DNA of 64,000 nucleotides from Oerskovia rustica (GCF_014836555.1 NZ_JACSQQ010000001.1:48970-112969), one strand, 5' to 3'. Positions 46,801 through 59,202 are shown, counted from the first letter of the stretch. Made by a program: numbers and translations. The notes: generated by a model not told the origin, from the letters alone.

Positions 46801-47928
46801 ATGGCGCAGCACTCCGGACCCGACCACGCGAACGCGCGGCGAGACGCTCGACACGGCCCGCGGCTGGCCGCACTCGTCGCCCTCGCCGCCGCGACCAGCT
46901 CTGCCGCAGCCCTGCTCACCCTGCGGGTCCTGACGCTCGCGGACGACCTCCCCACCCCTCGCTTCGAGACCTATCTGGAGCTCCCGCTCGTCGGGGCGGG
47001 AGGCCTGCTCGCCGCCTGGGTCGCGATCAACTCCTTGCTCGCCGTGGCGTGCGTCCTCGTGCGCGCCGCGGGACACCGATGGTCGGCCGGCGAACGGATC
47101 GTCCGTCAGCTCGCGCCGGCCCTCGTCCGCCGGCTCGCCAGCACGAGCGTCGCCGTGTCGGTCGGGGCAGGACTCGTCCTGGGCGCCGGCAGCGCCCAGG
47201 CGGCCGAGGTCGACCCCGCCGCCCCCGTCCCGGCACCCGCGGTCGTCGATCTCGGCTGGCAGAGCACGTCTCCCGAGCAGGCCGTCGCCCGGGAAGCGGC
47301 GCTCCCCGCAGCCGGACCGACGGAGGTTCTTGCCGACTCCGTCGCGGACAGCCCGGAGAGCGCGCCCCCGGTACCCGACGACCGCGAGCATCCCGCCGCC
47401 GAGACAGGTACCGACACAGGCACCCCGACGGTCGACCCCGGCAGCCCGATCTCCTCCGACCTGGGCACGGGGCAGACGGACGACGCCGTGCCGTCGACCG
47501 TCGCGCCAGGCGACCGGGACGCTGGGAGCCCCGCGCCACCCCCGACCGACGTGGTCTCGAGCACCGGCGCGGCGAGGCCCGGCCACGTCCCGCTCAGCGG
47601 GCTCCTGGGCGGCGCGCAGCGCGTCGTCCCGGCACCGCGGGCCGACAGCCCGCCCGCCGTGGCGTCGTCTGGCCCGACTCGGTCAGAGGGCTCCAGGACC
47701 GCCGTTCCCCTGCCCGACGTCGGGAACGACGCCTCGACCGTCTCGGTCGTCGTCCTGCGCGGCGACTCCCTCTGGTCCCTCGCCGAGCGAGCACTCGGCG
47801 AGGGGGCGACCGACGCGGAGGTCGCCGCGGAGTGGCAGCGCTGGTACGCGGCGAACACCGCGGTCATCGGCGAGGACCCCGACCTCATCAGACCAGGTCA
47901 GGTCCTACGGGCACCCCGAACTCCCTGA
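46801..47928 (+). CDS. Membrane protein with C-terminal LysM domain
   Basis: 375 residues. Two hydrophobic segments (about 22-45 and 62-88) and a third at 117-137 (VAVSVGAGLVLGAGSAQAAE), then an extended Pro/Thr/Asp-rich stalk of about 170 residues, and a LysM-like domain at about 315-372 (VVVLRGDSLWSLAERALG, NTAVIGEDPDLIRPGQVL) that should bind the GlcNAc backbone of peptidoglycan. The domain has an insertion (AEWQRWYAANTAV). ATG behind CAGGGGGAAGC. Preceded by the ATCAAAC repeats; followed by the Rv3235-family gene 92 bases on. Confidence 0.83.
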   Translation: MAQHSGPDHANARRDARHGPRLAALVALAAATSSAAALLTLRVLTLADDLPTPRFETYLELPLVGAGGLLAAWVAINSLLAVACVLVRAAGHRWSAGERIVRQLAPALVRRLASTSVAVSVGAGLVLGAGSAQAAEVDPAAPVPAPAVVDLGWQSTSPEQAVAREAALPAAGPTEVLADSVADSPESAPPVPDDREHPAAETGTDTGTPTVDPGSPISSDLGTGQTDDAVPSTVAPGDRDAGSPAPPPTDVVSSTGAARPGHVPLSGLLGGAQRVVPAPRADSPPAVASSGPTRSEGSRTAVPLPDVGNDASTVSVVVLRGDSLWSLAERALGEGATDAEVAAEWQRWYAANTAVIGEDPDLIRPGQVLRAPRTP

Positions 47929-48020
47929 CCCTGCAACCTCTGCACAGCACCGCCGACCTAGCACACCGTCCCACCGGTCGTCCTTCGACGCACCGGCCCT
48001 TGCCGACCCCAGGAGACGTC

Positions 48021-48551
48021 ATGCCGATCACCGCCGTCCGCCACCATGCCCGCCCGATTCGTTCCGGTGCGGCCCCTCGCCTCGCCGCCCCGCCGGCCGC
48101 GCTCCCCCGAGCCGTCCCGCGGGGGCCCCGGGTCCTGACCTTCGGGGGTGCACCGCAGTTCCCCGTCGCCGAGGACCTTGCCGACAACGGTCGGCCCGTC
48201 ACGTCGACGACGGAGCTCGTGCTGCCGGACCCGACGTCGATCTGCTGCTCGGTCGTCCGGGCCGCCGTCGAGGTGCTGCGCGGTGAACGCCCCGTCGCGC
48301 AGCTCCAGCGGTGGCTCGCCCCGGACGTCTTCGACGCACTGGGCCGACGCGCGCTGCTGATGCAGGGCTCCGCCGAGCCGGACGTGGCGGCACGGCCCGT
48401 CGTCATCCGCAGGGCGCGGCTCGTGCGCCTCGGCGAGACCACGGCCGAGGCCACGGTGGTCCTGGAGGACATGGACAGAGTGCGAGCGGCGGCCCTCCGA
48501 CTCGAGGCCCGACGCGGCGTGTGGCGCGTCGTGGTCCTCGAGATCGGCTGA
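48021..48551 (+). CDS. Rv3235-family protein
   Basis: 176 residues. After a basic, Pro-rich N-terminus of about 60 residues, the conserved part reads CSVVRAAVEVLRGERPVAQL, QRWLAPDVFDALGRRA, then VIRRARLVRLGETTAEATVV and RLEARRGVWRVVVLEIG, a helix-plus-sheet domain known from Mycobacterium Rv3235 and relatives. It neighbours secA as in Mycobacterium. No biochemical function is known to me. ATG with AGGAG seven bases upstream. Convergent with secA, leaving 31 bases between stops. Confidence 0.8.
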   Translation: MPITAVRHHARPIRSGAAPRLAAPPAALPRAVPRGPRVLTFGGAPQFPVAEDLADNGRPVTSTTELVLPDPTSICCSVVRAAVEVLRGERPVAQLQRWLAPDVFDALGRRALLMQGSAEPDVAARPVVIRRARLVRLGETTAEATVVLEDMDRVRAAALRLEARRGVWRVVVLEIG

Positions 48552-48582
48552 CCGCCGCTCGCGGGTGTCCTCTCGGAGAGGG

Positions 48583-51603
<3,021 letters not shown>

Positions 51604-51748
51604 GCAGTACTCCCGTATCGATCGAGCCCCCGGGCCGGACGGTCCGGGGCGAATGCGAGGCGACCACCTGGCGGCAGTCGGCTGGATCACACCACAGACC
51701 ATCGTAGGCGAGTCCGGCACATGGGTGGGCTTCTGTCCGGTACCTGTG

Positions 51749-51768
51749 GTTTCGCTCTCCGGCGAAAC
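51749..51768 (-). terminator. Possible terminator hairpin
   Basis: GTTTCGC (51749-51755) pairs with GCGAAAC (51762-51768), loop TCTCCG, about 20 bases past the stop of the YcaQ-like gene on the minus strand. Short stem and no T-run. Confidence 0.35.
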
Positions 51769-51789
51769 GCACGGTCCGGGGCGCGAGAG

Positions 51790-53061
51790 CTACCCGGCAG
51801 CCCCGGCGTCCACCCGCCCGACCTCTGCCGCGAGCGCGGGCGCCAGGTCCCCCGCCGGCCCGACGACGACGTCCGCCAGCCCCAACCAGGTCGCCATGAG
51901 GCGGAGCTCGGCCGCGAGCGCCGGCGCGGTGCCCGCGTCGGCGTGCTCCTCGCGGTGCGCCGACAGGACCCTGAGCAGCCCGGCGCGACGGTCCGCCTTG
52001 AGGTCGACCTTCGCGGTGATGCGGTCGCCCTGGAGGAACGGCAGCACGTAGTAGCCGTGGACCCGCTTGGCCGCGGGCACGTAGATCTCGATGCGGTAGT
52101 ACGTGCCGAAGAGTCGTTCGAGGCGGGTGCGCTCGAACACGAGGGGGTCGAAAGGGCTGAGCAGCGCGCGTCCCTGGGCGCGACGCGGGAGGGCGGCGTC
52201 GCGGTGCAGGTACGTGGTCTCGTCCCAGCCCCGGACCTCGACGGGGCGGAGTACGCCGTCCTCGACGAGGTCGGCCAGCGCGCGGCGCGGGGCCGGGCCC
52301 TTGAGCCGGAAGTAGTCCTGGAAGCAGCGCAGCGTCCCGACGCCGTGCGCCCGCGCCCCGATCTCCAGCAGGCGGCGGACGGCGTCCTCGTCGCTCACGG
52401 GCGGCGCGGCGAGCACCGCGGGCGGCAGGACCCGCTCGGTCAGGTCGTAGCAGCGCTCGAACGCGGCGTTGCGGCGCGCCGCAGTGATCTCGCCCGTGAA
52501 GAAGAGGAGCTCGAGGGCCCGCTTGGCCAGCGACCAGTTCCAGCCCCACTCCACCGTGCCGCGCGCCTCGCCCATGCCCTGGGCCTCGAGGATCTCGTGG
52601 ACCTCGCTCGCCGTGACCGGCCCGCGCTCGGTCACGATCTGCCGGACGTGCTCCACGACGGCCGAGTGGGAGGCCTCGACCCCGCTGATCGACCCCCACG
52701 CCTCGGTGCGGTACGCGCGCTGGCGCCACTCCAGGAGCCGGTAGGTCTCGGGCGGGACGTAGGACGCGACGTGCGCCCAGTACTCGACGAGCCGGCGCGG
52801 TGCGCGTCCCGCGGCCCGGTCGAGCAGCGACACGTCGTACGGGCCGAGCCGCGAGTACAGCGGGACGAGGTGGGCCCGGGCCAGGACGTTGACCGAGTCG
52901 ATCTGCAGGAGCCCGAGCCGGTCCACGGTGCGCTGCACCTGGCGCAGCGTGACCTCCCGGGGCGCGGCGGCGTCGGGCCGTGGAGCGTGCAGGCCCTGCG
53001 CGGCGAGGGCGACCCTGCGGGCCTGGGCGAGCGACATCGACTCGGTCTTCACCCGGTCCAT
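51790..53061 (-). CDS. Winged-helix DNA glycosylase of the YcaQ/AlkX (HTH_42) family
   Basis: 423 residues of the HTH_42 superfamily; E. coli YcaQ unhooks DNA interstrand crosslinks by glycosylase action. Tandem winged helices, the QxD catalytic motif in LLQIDSVNVL near residue 70, and family segments PLYSRLGPYDVSLLDRAA, RRLVEYWAHVASYVPPETY, LSPFDPLVFERTRLERLF and RIEIYVPAAKRVHGYYVLPF. ATG 53061, GTG 53052 and ATG 53037 are all possible; the domain starts soon after the last. Between hpf and secA, as an actinobacterial insertion into that block. Confidence 0.88.
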   Translation of the reverse strand: MDRVKTESMSLAQARRVALAAQGLHAPRPDAAAPREVTLRQVQRTVDRLGLLQIDSVNVLARAHLVPLYSRLGPYDVSLLDRAAGRAPRRLVEYWAHVASYVPPETYRLLEWRQRAYRTEAWGSISGVEASHSAVVEHVRQIVTERGPVTASEVHEILEAQGMGEARGTVEWGWNWSLAKRALELLFFTGEITAARRNAAFERCYDLTERVLPPAVLAAPPVSDEDAVRRLLEIGARAHGVGTLRCFQDYFRLKGPAPRRALADLVEDGVLRPVEVRGWDETTYLHRDAALPRRAQGRALLSPFDPLVFERTRLERLFGTYYRIEIYVPAAKRVHGYYVLPFLQGDRITAKVDLKADRRAGLLRVLSAHREEHADAGTAPALAAELRLMATWLGLADVVVGPAGDLAPALAAEVGRVDAGAAG

Positions 53062-53095
53062 CCTGCCGCGCGCCACCGACACCCGCCCGGACGCA

Positions 53096-53138
53096 CCGAC
53101 GGGGTGGCGCCGCCTGGTCGGCGACGTCACCCCGTCGG
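53096..53138 (-). terminator. Inverted repeat between hpf and the YcaQ-like gene
   Basis: Fourteen-base arms (53096-53109 with 53125-53138) with one G-T wobble and a 15-base loop. It lies about 20 bases after the hpf stop on the minus strand; probable terminator, without T-run. Confidence 0.5.
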
Positions 53139-53156
53139 GTCAGCTGGTGGCGGCGG

Positions 53157-53804
53157 TCAGCCCGCCTCGGGTGCGGCCTTGGTGCCGCCTGCGCAGGACG
53201 TGTCGAGCGCGATGACCCCGTAGCTCCATCCACGGCGCCGGTAGGCGACCGAGGGGCGGGCCGTCTCCACGTCGACGAAGAGGTAGAAGTCGTGGCCCAC
53301 CATCTCCATCTCGTAGAGGGCGTCGTCGATCGTCATGGGCTCTGCGGAGTGGAGCTTCTGACGGATGACGACGGGCGAGTCGCCGAGCTGGGTCTCGACC
53401 GCGTCCCCCGGTGCTGCCGGGTGCTCCGGCGCGGGCTCGGGGTGCTTGTCCTCCGGGATGAACGGCCGGACGTCGACGGGCGGTGCGGGGTTGTTGTTGC
53501 GGTGGTTCTTGCGACGGTCGCTGACGCGTCGCAGCCTCTCCTGGAGCTTGTTCATGGCCAGGTCGAGTGCCCCGAACCGGTCGTCTGCTGCCGCCTCGGC
53601 GCGGACGACGGGTCCCTTGGCGCGGACGGTCAGCTCGACCCTCTCGCGCACCTCGGACAGTCGGGGGTTGTTCTCGTGGGTGACCTCGACGTCGATCCGC
53701 TGGGCGGTCGGTGCGAGCTGCTCGAACTTCGCGAGCTTTTCTTCCACGTGTCGGCGGAAGCGGTCAGCCACTTCCGTGTGCCTGCCGACGACAACGATCT
53801 CCAT
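53157..53804 (-). CDS. hpf: Ribosome hibernation-promoting factor, long form
   Basis: 215 residues. The N-terminal ribosome-binding domain (1-100: MEIVVVGRHTEVADRFRRHV, VEVTHENNPRLSEVRERVEL) is joined by a Pro-rich linker to the C-terminal dimerisation domain (about 150-205: VVIRQKLHSAEPMTIDDALYEMEMV, GHDFYLFVDVETARPSVAYR read in two parts). Long HPF dimerises 70S ribosomes into inactive 100S particles during stationary phase or hypoxia. ATG behind GGAGG. Confidence 0.95.
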   Translation of the reverse strand: MEIVVVGRHTEVADRFRRHVEEKLAKFEQLAPTAQRIDVEVTHENNPRLSEVRERVELTVRAKGPVVRAEAAADDRFGALDLAMNKLQERLRRVSDRRKNHRNNNPAPPVDVRPFIPEDKHPEPAPEHPAAPGDAVETQLGDSPVVIRQKLHSAEPMTIDDALYEMEMVGHDFYLFVDVETARPSVAYRRRGWSYGVIALDTSCAGGTKAAPEAG

Positions 53805-53901
53805 GTGAGCCTCCGCAAAGGGTCTCGGACGCTCTCGGTGCTTCCAGAGCGTCCCGTGTGGTCCTGGGTCTGGCTCCCCCGAGGGGGATCCGGAGTACCT
53901 A

Positions 53902-54864
53902 TCACCTCCCTGCCCGAGGACCTTGCCTCGGGTCGATCGCTCTGTGGCCGCACGGGTCCCCTACCAACCGTTCCCCGTGACGACTGGTCCCCAGGTTAAC
54001 CCTCCCGGTAGGTAAAGGCAGCATCTTCGGGAGATGAACTTCAGGTGGCGCGTCACCTCGCCGCGGAGGGGGTGTCGCGCCGAGCACGACCGCGCCCAGG
54101 ACCCGGGCGCCGGCGTCCTCCAGCGCCCGTTCGCACGCCGCGAGCGTGGCCCCGGTGGTGAGCACGTCGTCCACCAGGAGGCAGACGGCTCCTGGTCGCG
54201 GGAGGCCCCGGCGCGCCGCGCGGCGGGCGACGCGCACGCCCCGGAGGCGTGCGCCCCGGCTCCTCGACCCGAGGCCCACCTGGTCCCGCCCGTGCCGTCC
54301 CCGCTGCGCCAGGACGGGCGCCGCGGCCGCGTCGACCCCGGCGTCCGCGAGGCCGCGGGCGAGGGCCCTGGCGAGCCCCTGGACGGGCTCGGAACCGCGT
54401 GCGCGGCGCGCCGCGGCGGACGACGGCGCGGGCACGACCAGGACGCGCGCCGGTGCACCGGACCGCGCACCCTCCCCCGGCCCGACGGCGCCGCGCACCC
54501 AGGGTGCGACGGCACGCCCGGCGCGGTACGCGGCCCCCTCGACGACCGTCGAGAGGTCGTGACGCCCCTTGTCCTTCCACGACACCACGATGCCCCGGAG
54601 CGGGCCGGCGTACGGTGCGAGAACCCACACGGGCAGCGGCGGGGTCCCGTCCATCCGGTCGAGCCGCGGAGCGTCGGCCTCGCGACGGGTCGGGGCGCGG
54701 TCCAGGACCTGAGCGCACGCCGAGCAGAGCGGGACGTCCCGCGCACCGCAGCCGGGGCACTCGACCGGGACGAGCAGGCGCGAGAGCGTGCGTACCCACC
54801 CGCTCAGGGCGACGAGGAGGCCGGGGAGGCGAGCGGGCTCGGGCTGCTGGGGACGGTGGCGCAC
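53902..54864 (-). CDS. comF: ComF-family phosphoribosyltransferase-like protein
   Basis: 320 residues from the GTG at 54864, the only start before the domain. A zinc finger VECPGCGARDVPLCSAC near residue 27-43 and the PRPP-binding signature VCLLVDDVLTTGATLAACERAL near 255 define ComF, which in naturally competent bacteria supports DNA uptake; in actinobacteria its role is unclear. The PRT domain should end near residue 275, yet the frame continues about 45 residues (TPPPRRGDAPPEVHLP onward) with no family similarity. Between lpqB and hpf, as in Mycobacterium. Confidence 0.82.
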   Translation of the reverse strand: MRHRPQQPEPARLPGLLVALSGWVRTLSRLLVPVECPGCGARDVPLCSACAQVLDRAPTRREADAPRLDRMDGTPPLPVWVLAPYAGPLRGIVVSWKDKGRHDLSTVVEGAAYRAGRAVAPWVRGAVGPGEGARSGAPARVLVVPAPSSAAARRARGSEPVQGLARALARGLADAGVDAAAAPVLAQRGRHGRDQVGLGSRSRGARLRGVRVARRAARRGLPRPGAVCLLVDDVLTTGATLAACERALEDAGARVLGAVVLGATPPPRRGDAPPEVHLPKMLPLPTGRVNLGTSRHGERLVGDPCGHRAIDPRQGPRAGR

Positions 54865-54989
54865 GCACGCGATCGTGCAGGACTGCCGGTCGGCTCCGTC
54901 GCCGTCGGGAACGCGCCTGTGGACGGCTGCGCCGAGCGCGAGCCTGTGCACGGCCCGCTCACGGCCCCCTGCCGCACGGCGCCTCGGCC

Positions 54990-56720
54990 TCAGCCCGGGA
55001 ACGCCGGCAGCGCGACGTTCTCTATCCGCTTCTCCCAGACGGCGCCCGACCGGCTTCGCCCGAACAGCGTCCCGTCCTGGGTGAGGACCTGGACCGTCCG
55101 GTCGCCGTCGCCCGCGCTGATCGCCGTCGCCCCCGCCACCGGTGAGAGCCTCGTGGTCTCGCCACCGACCAGGACGAGGTGGACCGTCGGGGCGGCCTCC
55201 GTGTCGTCGGTGCCCAGGACCGCGAGCGTCGTCTCGTCGGCCCAGACGACCTGCGAGGCCGAGGTGATGGGAGCACCGACCCGGAAGGGTTCCGAGAGCC
55301 CCGTCGGGACGTCCTTCTCGTCGCGCACGATCCCGGCGACCTCCACCCGGGTGCCCGTACCGTCCGAGCTGATCACCGCGATCCGGGCGCCGTCGTGCGC
55401 GACGCGGATCGACTGCACGGTGCGCCCCGCCAACCACGGCGCGGCGACCGTGACAGGTTCGCCCGCCTCCGCGAGGTCCGCACGGACGACCTGCAGCGCG
55501 CCCGACTGCGCCATGGGACCCGACCACACCCCGCCGAACCGGTCGACGCTCGGCGCGAGCAGGTCCTCGCCCGTCAGGAGCGGGACCTGCGGCAGGTTCT
55601 TGGTCGCGAGCCGGACGAGCCCGTCCGAGCCGTCGCGGACCACGAGCGGGCGCGCGTTGCTGCCCTGCGCCAGCGCGGTGGCGGTGGTCCCGGCGAGCGA
55701 GACCGCCGGGGACAAGGAGGTCGCCTGGTCCGCGCCGCCGTCGAGCGCCTTGATCTCGCCCTCCGCCGCGACGACCTCGCTCCCCTCCGTCACCGCCTTG
55801 ATCGGCACCGTCCCGCCCGTGGGGGTGCTCAGCAGGTCCTCCCCGCGGTAGAGGTTGACGGTGAGCGGCAAAGCGTCGAAGAGCGTCGCCTCGAGCTGGG
55901 CCTTGAGGAGCGCGCGGTCCTCGGGCGGCGCGAGCGAGATCGTGTCCGTCAGCCGGACCTCGGTGATGCCGCCCTCGCTCGGCACCGCGTCGATGCTCAG
56001 ACGCGTTCCCTCGGGGACCACGGGCGCCGTCGCGCCCCTCAGCCACTCGACCGGTCCGATCAGGATCTCGGTCACGGCGCTCGTCTGCCACCCCCTGTTG
56101 GGGAACCAGCGGTCGTCGGGGACGAGCACCTCACGGTCGGCCGACGGGAAGTACAGGCGGGTCTGCCGGAAGGCCGCCTGGAAGCTGCTCTCGGAGAGCA
56201 GCAGCCCGTCCTCGGCCGTCTCGATCCGCCACTGTCCGTCACCCTGGCGAACCAGCCCGAACGACACCGGGACGGCGCCCTCCCCGCGGGGGACGTCCTC
56301 GGTGTAGACGCCACGCTTGTCCAGGGCCCCGACGACCGTCGCGCTGCCCGTGACCGTCACCTGCCCCGTCTTCACGGCCTCCTCGTCCATCGTCAGGTCG
56401 AGGTCGCCGTCGAAGACCAGGACCTGGGAGTCCCAGCTCCAGGCGTCGGCGTCCGTGAGGAACTCCTGGGCGACGTCGAAGTCACCGGCCGGTCCGGCCG
56501 CCTGCGCGGTCAGGAAGCCCGACACGATCCGCACCGGGTCGTCACCCGCGACCGGTCCCCGCGCGCGCAGCCCCGGGGCGTTGAAACCCTGCACCACGTC
56601 GCTGCCACGGATCACCGGGCCCGAGGTCGGGATCGACGCGCAGCCGGACAGCGCGAGGGCCGCCACCACGAGCCCTGCTCCGAGGGCGCTCGTCGGCCTG
56701 CCGGGTCGTCGCTCGGTCAT
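54990..56720 (-). CDS. lpqB: Lipoprotein LpqB
   Basis: 576 residues. Signal peptide with lipobox LALSGCAS (lipidated C27), then a GerMN domain (about 205-300: FPNRGWQTSAVTEILIGPVE, GITEVRLTDTISLAPPED) and a C-terminal seven-bladed propeller-like part. LpqB works with the MtrAB system, modulating MtrB activity in the periplasmic space. ATGA overlap with the mtrB stop shows coupled expression. The partner genes directly precede it. Confidence 0.95.
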   Translation of the reverse strand: MTERRPGRPTSALGAGLVVAALALSGCASIPTSGPVIRGSDVVQGFNAPGLRARGPVAGDDPVRIVSGFLTAQAAGPAGDFDVAQEFLTDADAWSWDSQVLVFDGDLDLTMDEEAVKTGQVTVTGSATVVGALDKRGVYTEDVPRGEGAVPVSFGLVRQGDGQWRIETAEDGLLLSESSFQAAFRQTRLYFPSADREVLVPDDRWFPNRGWQTSAVTEILIGPVEWLRGATAPVVPEGTRLSIDAVPSEGGITEVRLTDTISLAPPEDRALLKAQLEATLFDALPLTVNLYRGEDLLSTPTGGTVPIKAVTEGSEVVAAEGEIKALDGGADQATSLSPAVSLAGTTATALAQGSNARPLVVRDGSDGLVRLATKNLPQVPLLTGEDLLAPSVDRFGGVWSGPMAQSGALQVVRADLAEAGEPVTVAAPWLAGRTVQSIRVAHDGARIAVISSDGTGTRVEVAGIVRDEKDVPTGLSEPFRVGAPITSASQVVWADETTLAVLGTDDTEAAPTVHLVLVGGETTRLSPVAGATAISAGDGDRTVQVLTQDGTLFGRSRSGAVWEKRIENVALPAFPG

Positions 56721-58516
56721 CGTGCCTGCTCCTCGTCGACGGACGTACCCGGTCGTTCGGTGACGACGCCCTGGCGGACGAACGTGAGGTTCTCGTCAGG
56801 GAGGACGGGAAGGGCCGAGGGGCTCGTGGTGCCCTCCGTCGGGTCCTCGACCCGCTCGATCTGCCCCGTCGGCGGGCGCAGACCGCGTCCGTGCGTCGGC
56901 TCCTCGGGCACCAGCGGGAGCGGCGACGCCTCGAGCCGGATCCCGGCGCGCAGCGGGAGCGTGAGACGGAAGGCGGCCCCCTGGCCAGGGCGCCCCCAGA
57001 CCTCGAGCCACCCACCGTGCAGGTGCGCGTCCTCGAGCGAGATGGCGAGGCCGAGCCCCGTCCCCCCGGTCGTGCGGGCGCGCGCCGGGTCGGCCCGCCA
57101 GAAGCGGTCGAACACGTGCAGCGCCTCGTCCTGCGTCATCCCGACGCCGTGGTCGCGGACCACCACCGCGACCGCGTACCGGTCGTGGGCCACCGTGATC
57201 TCGACGGGCTTCTCCTCGGCGTGCTCGATCGCGTTGACCACGAGGTTGCGCACGATCCGTTCGACCCGACGAGGGTCGACGTCCGCGGTCACGGCCTCGT
57301 CGGGGAGGTGCACCGACATCCACACGCCCTTGCGCTCCGCGAGCGGCGCGGCGAGCTCGACGGCCGCGTTGACCACGTCCCGCACGTCGCGGCGCTCGGC
57401 GTCGAGCTGCGCGGCCCCCGCGTCGAACCGGCTGATCTCCAGCAGGTCGGCCAGGAGGTCCTCGAACCGGTCGAGCTGGGTCTGGAGGAGCTCGGCCGAC
57501 CGCTTGGACGCGGGGTCGAAGTCGTCGCGCGAGGCGTGCAGGACCTCGCCCGCCATCCGGATCGTCGTGAGCGGCGTGCGCAGCTCGTGCGACACGTCCG
57601 ACACGAAGCGCCGCTGCAGCAAGGACAGCTCCTCCATGCGGCCGATCTGGAGCTGCAGGCTCTCCGCCATCTCGTTGAACGACCGGGCGAGCGTCGCGAG
57701 CTCGTCGTGGCCCTTGACCGGGAGGCGCTCGTTCAGGTGCCCGTCGGCGAGCCGCTCCGCGACCCCCGCGGCGTTGCGGACCGGCTGGACCGCCTGGCGG
57801 GTCACGACCCAGGTGATCAGACCCAGGATGCCCACGACGAACACCGCACCGACGACCAGGGTCCCCTGGAGGAACGAGAGGGTCTCCTGCTCGGGCGCGA
57901 GCGTGTACAGGAAGTAGAGCTCGTAGACACCGACCGTCGGCACCTGGACCTTCGACCCCACGAGGACCCCGGGGTCCACGGGCGAGTGCGGGTCGGACGG
58001 GTCGCGCGGGATCGCGACCGACTGGAGCTCGCGGCCGTCGCTCTCCATGACAGCCGCCCGGAGCTCGTCCGAGACCAGGCTCGCGAGCTGGTTGTCGGTG
58101 CTCACGTCGTTGAGGCGCGACGGCGCCCCCTCGGGCCGCATGAGGAAGATCTTGCGGTCGGGGCTGCCGCTCGTGCGCAGGGTGTTGTGCACGTCGAGCA
58201 GGAGGGTCTGGATCTCGGAGTCCTTGGTCTTGGACACCGAGGCCGTGAACAGGCTCTGGGCCTGCTGGATCGAGTTGGCGCTCTCGACGTTGATCTGCTC
58301 GAGGCGCTGGTCGAACAGGCCGTCGCGCATCGTGCTCGACAGGTAAGCGCCGAGGGCCGCGACCGTGATCACCCCGACGACGAGCGCGGTCCCGACCACG
58401 CGGAGCTGCATCGACGACCGGGCCTGCCAGGTGAGGCGACCGACCGTGGCGCGCAGGCGCCGTCGGGCGCGACGGAACGACCGCCCCACCCGCGCGCGCA
58501 GCGACGGAGCGCTCAC
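56717..58516 (-). CDS. mtrB: Sensor histidine kinase MtrB
   Basis: 599 residues. Two membrane helices (about 38-62 and 205-228) bound an extracytoplasmic domain of about 140 residues; HAMP (about 230-285), HisKA with H310 in FVSDVSHELRTPLTTIRM, HATPase with N box LVVNAIEHAEEKP, VVRDHGVGMTQDEA and TTGGTGLGLAIS. A 60-residue polar tail follows. It controls cell division and wall remodelling through MtrA. GTG shares GTGA with the mtrA stop. Confidence 0.96.
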   Translation of the reverse strand: MSAPSLRARVGRSFRRARRRLRATVGRLTWQARSSMQLRVVGTALVVGVITVAALGAYLSSTMRDGLFDQRLEQINVESANSIQQAQSLFTASVSKTKDSEIQTLLLDVHNTLRTSGSPDRKIFLMRPEGAPSRLNDVSTDNQLASLVSDELRAAVMESDGRELQSVAIPRDPSDPHSPVDPGVLVGSKVQVPTVGVYELYFLYTLAPEQETLSFLQGTLVVGAVFVVGILGLITWVVTRQAVQPVRNAAGVAERLADGHLNERLPVKGHDELATLARSFNEMAESLQLQIGRMEELSLLQRRFVSDVSHELRTPLTTIRMAGEVLHASRDDFDPASKRSAELLQTQLDRFEDLLADLLEISRFDAGAAQLDAERRDVRDVVNAAVELAAPLAERKGVWMSVHLPDEAVTADVDPRRVERIVRNLVVNAIEHAEEKPVEITVAHDRYAVAVVVRDHGVGMTQDEALHVFDRFWRADPARARTTGGTGLGLAISLEDAHLHGGWLEVWGRPGQGAAFRLTLPLRAGIRLEASPLPLVPEEPTHGRGLRPPTGQIERVEDPTEGTTSPSALPVLPDENLTFVRQGVVTERPGTSVDEEQAR

Positions 58517-59196
58517 CCGCGCGCCGCACCCGCCTTGTACCCGACGCCGCGCACGGTCAGGACGATCTCCGGGTTCTCCGGGTCGTGCTCGACCTTCGAC
58601 CGCAGGCGCTGCACGTGGACGTTGACCAGGCGCGTGTCCGCCGCGTGACGGTAGCCCCAGACCTTCTCGAGGAGGACCTCGCGCGTGAAGACCTGCCAGG
58701 GCTTGCGGGCGAGCGCGACCAGGAGGTCGAACTCGAGGGGCGTGAGCGCGATGGGGCGGCCGTCGCGCGTGACCCGGTGCCCGGTCACGTCGATCTCGAC
58801 GTCGCCGATCGCGAGGTGCTCGGGGGCGGGCTCGTCCGAGCGGCGCAGGCGGGCCCGGATCCGCGCGACGAGCTCCTTGGGCTTGAACGGCTTGGAGATG
58901 TAGTCGTCCGCGCCGGACTCCAGGCCGAGCACGACGTCGACCGTGTCGCTCTTGGCCGTGAGCATGATGATGGGCACCCCCGACTCCGCACGGATCAGAC
59001 GGCACACCTCGGTGCCGTCCTTGCCGGGCAGCATGAGGTCCAGCAGGACGAGGTCCGGCTGGGTGCTGCGGAACGCGGCCAGAGCGAGGTCCCCGTCCGC
59101 GCAGAACACCGGGTCGAACCCCTCGGACCGCAGCACGATGCCGATCATCTCGGCGAGAGCGGTGTCGTCGTCGACCACAAGCACACGTACCTTCAT
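58513..59196 (-). CDS. mtrA: Response regulator MtrA
   Basis: 227 residues: receiver (1-118) with acidic pocket VVDDDTALAEM, phospho-acceptor D53 in LVLLDLMLPGKDG, TAKSDT and ISKPFKPKEL; winged helix (about 130-225) with LTPLEFDLLVALARKP and VNVHVQRLRSKVE. It regulates replication and wall-hydrolase genes in actinobacteria. ATG 59196 has CAAAAT ending six bases upstream on its strand, so the mtrA-mtrB-lpqB message may be leaderless. Confidence 0.96.
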   Translation of the reverse strand: MKVRVLVVDDDTALAEMIGIVLRSEGFDPVFCADGDLALAAFRSTQPDLVLLDLMLPGKDGTEVCRLIRAESGVPIIMLTAKSDTVDVVLGLESGADDYISKPFKPKELVARIRARLRRSDEPAPEHLAIGDVEIDVTGHRVTRDGRPIALTPLEFDLLVALARKPWQVFTREVLLEKVWGYRHAADTRLVNVHVQRLRSKVEHDPENPEIVLTVRGVGYKAGAARG

Positions 59197-59202
59197 GGCC
59201 CC

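Noticed and set aside
54053-54868. Alternative ComF reading frames or a frameshift
   Set aside because: The zinc finger and PRPP motif are in one continuous frame (53902-54864), so no frameshift is needed.
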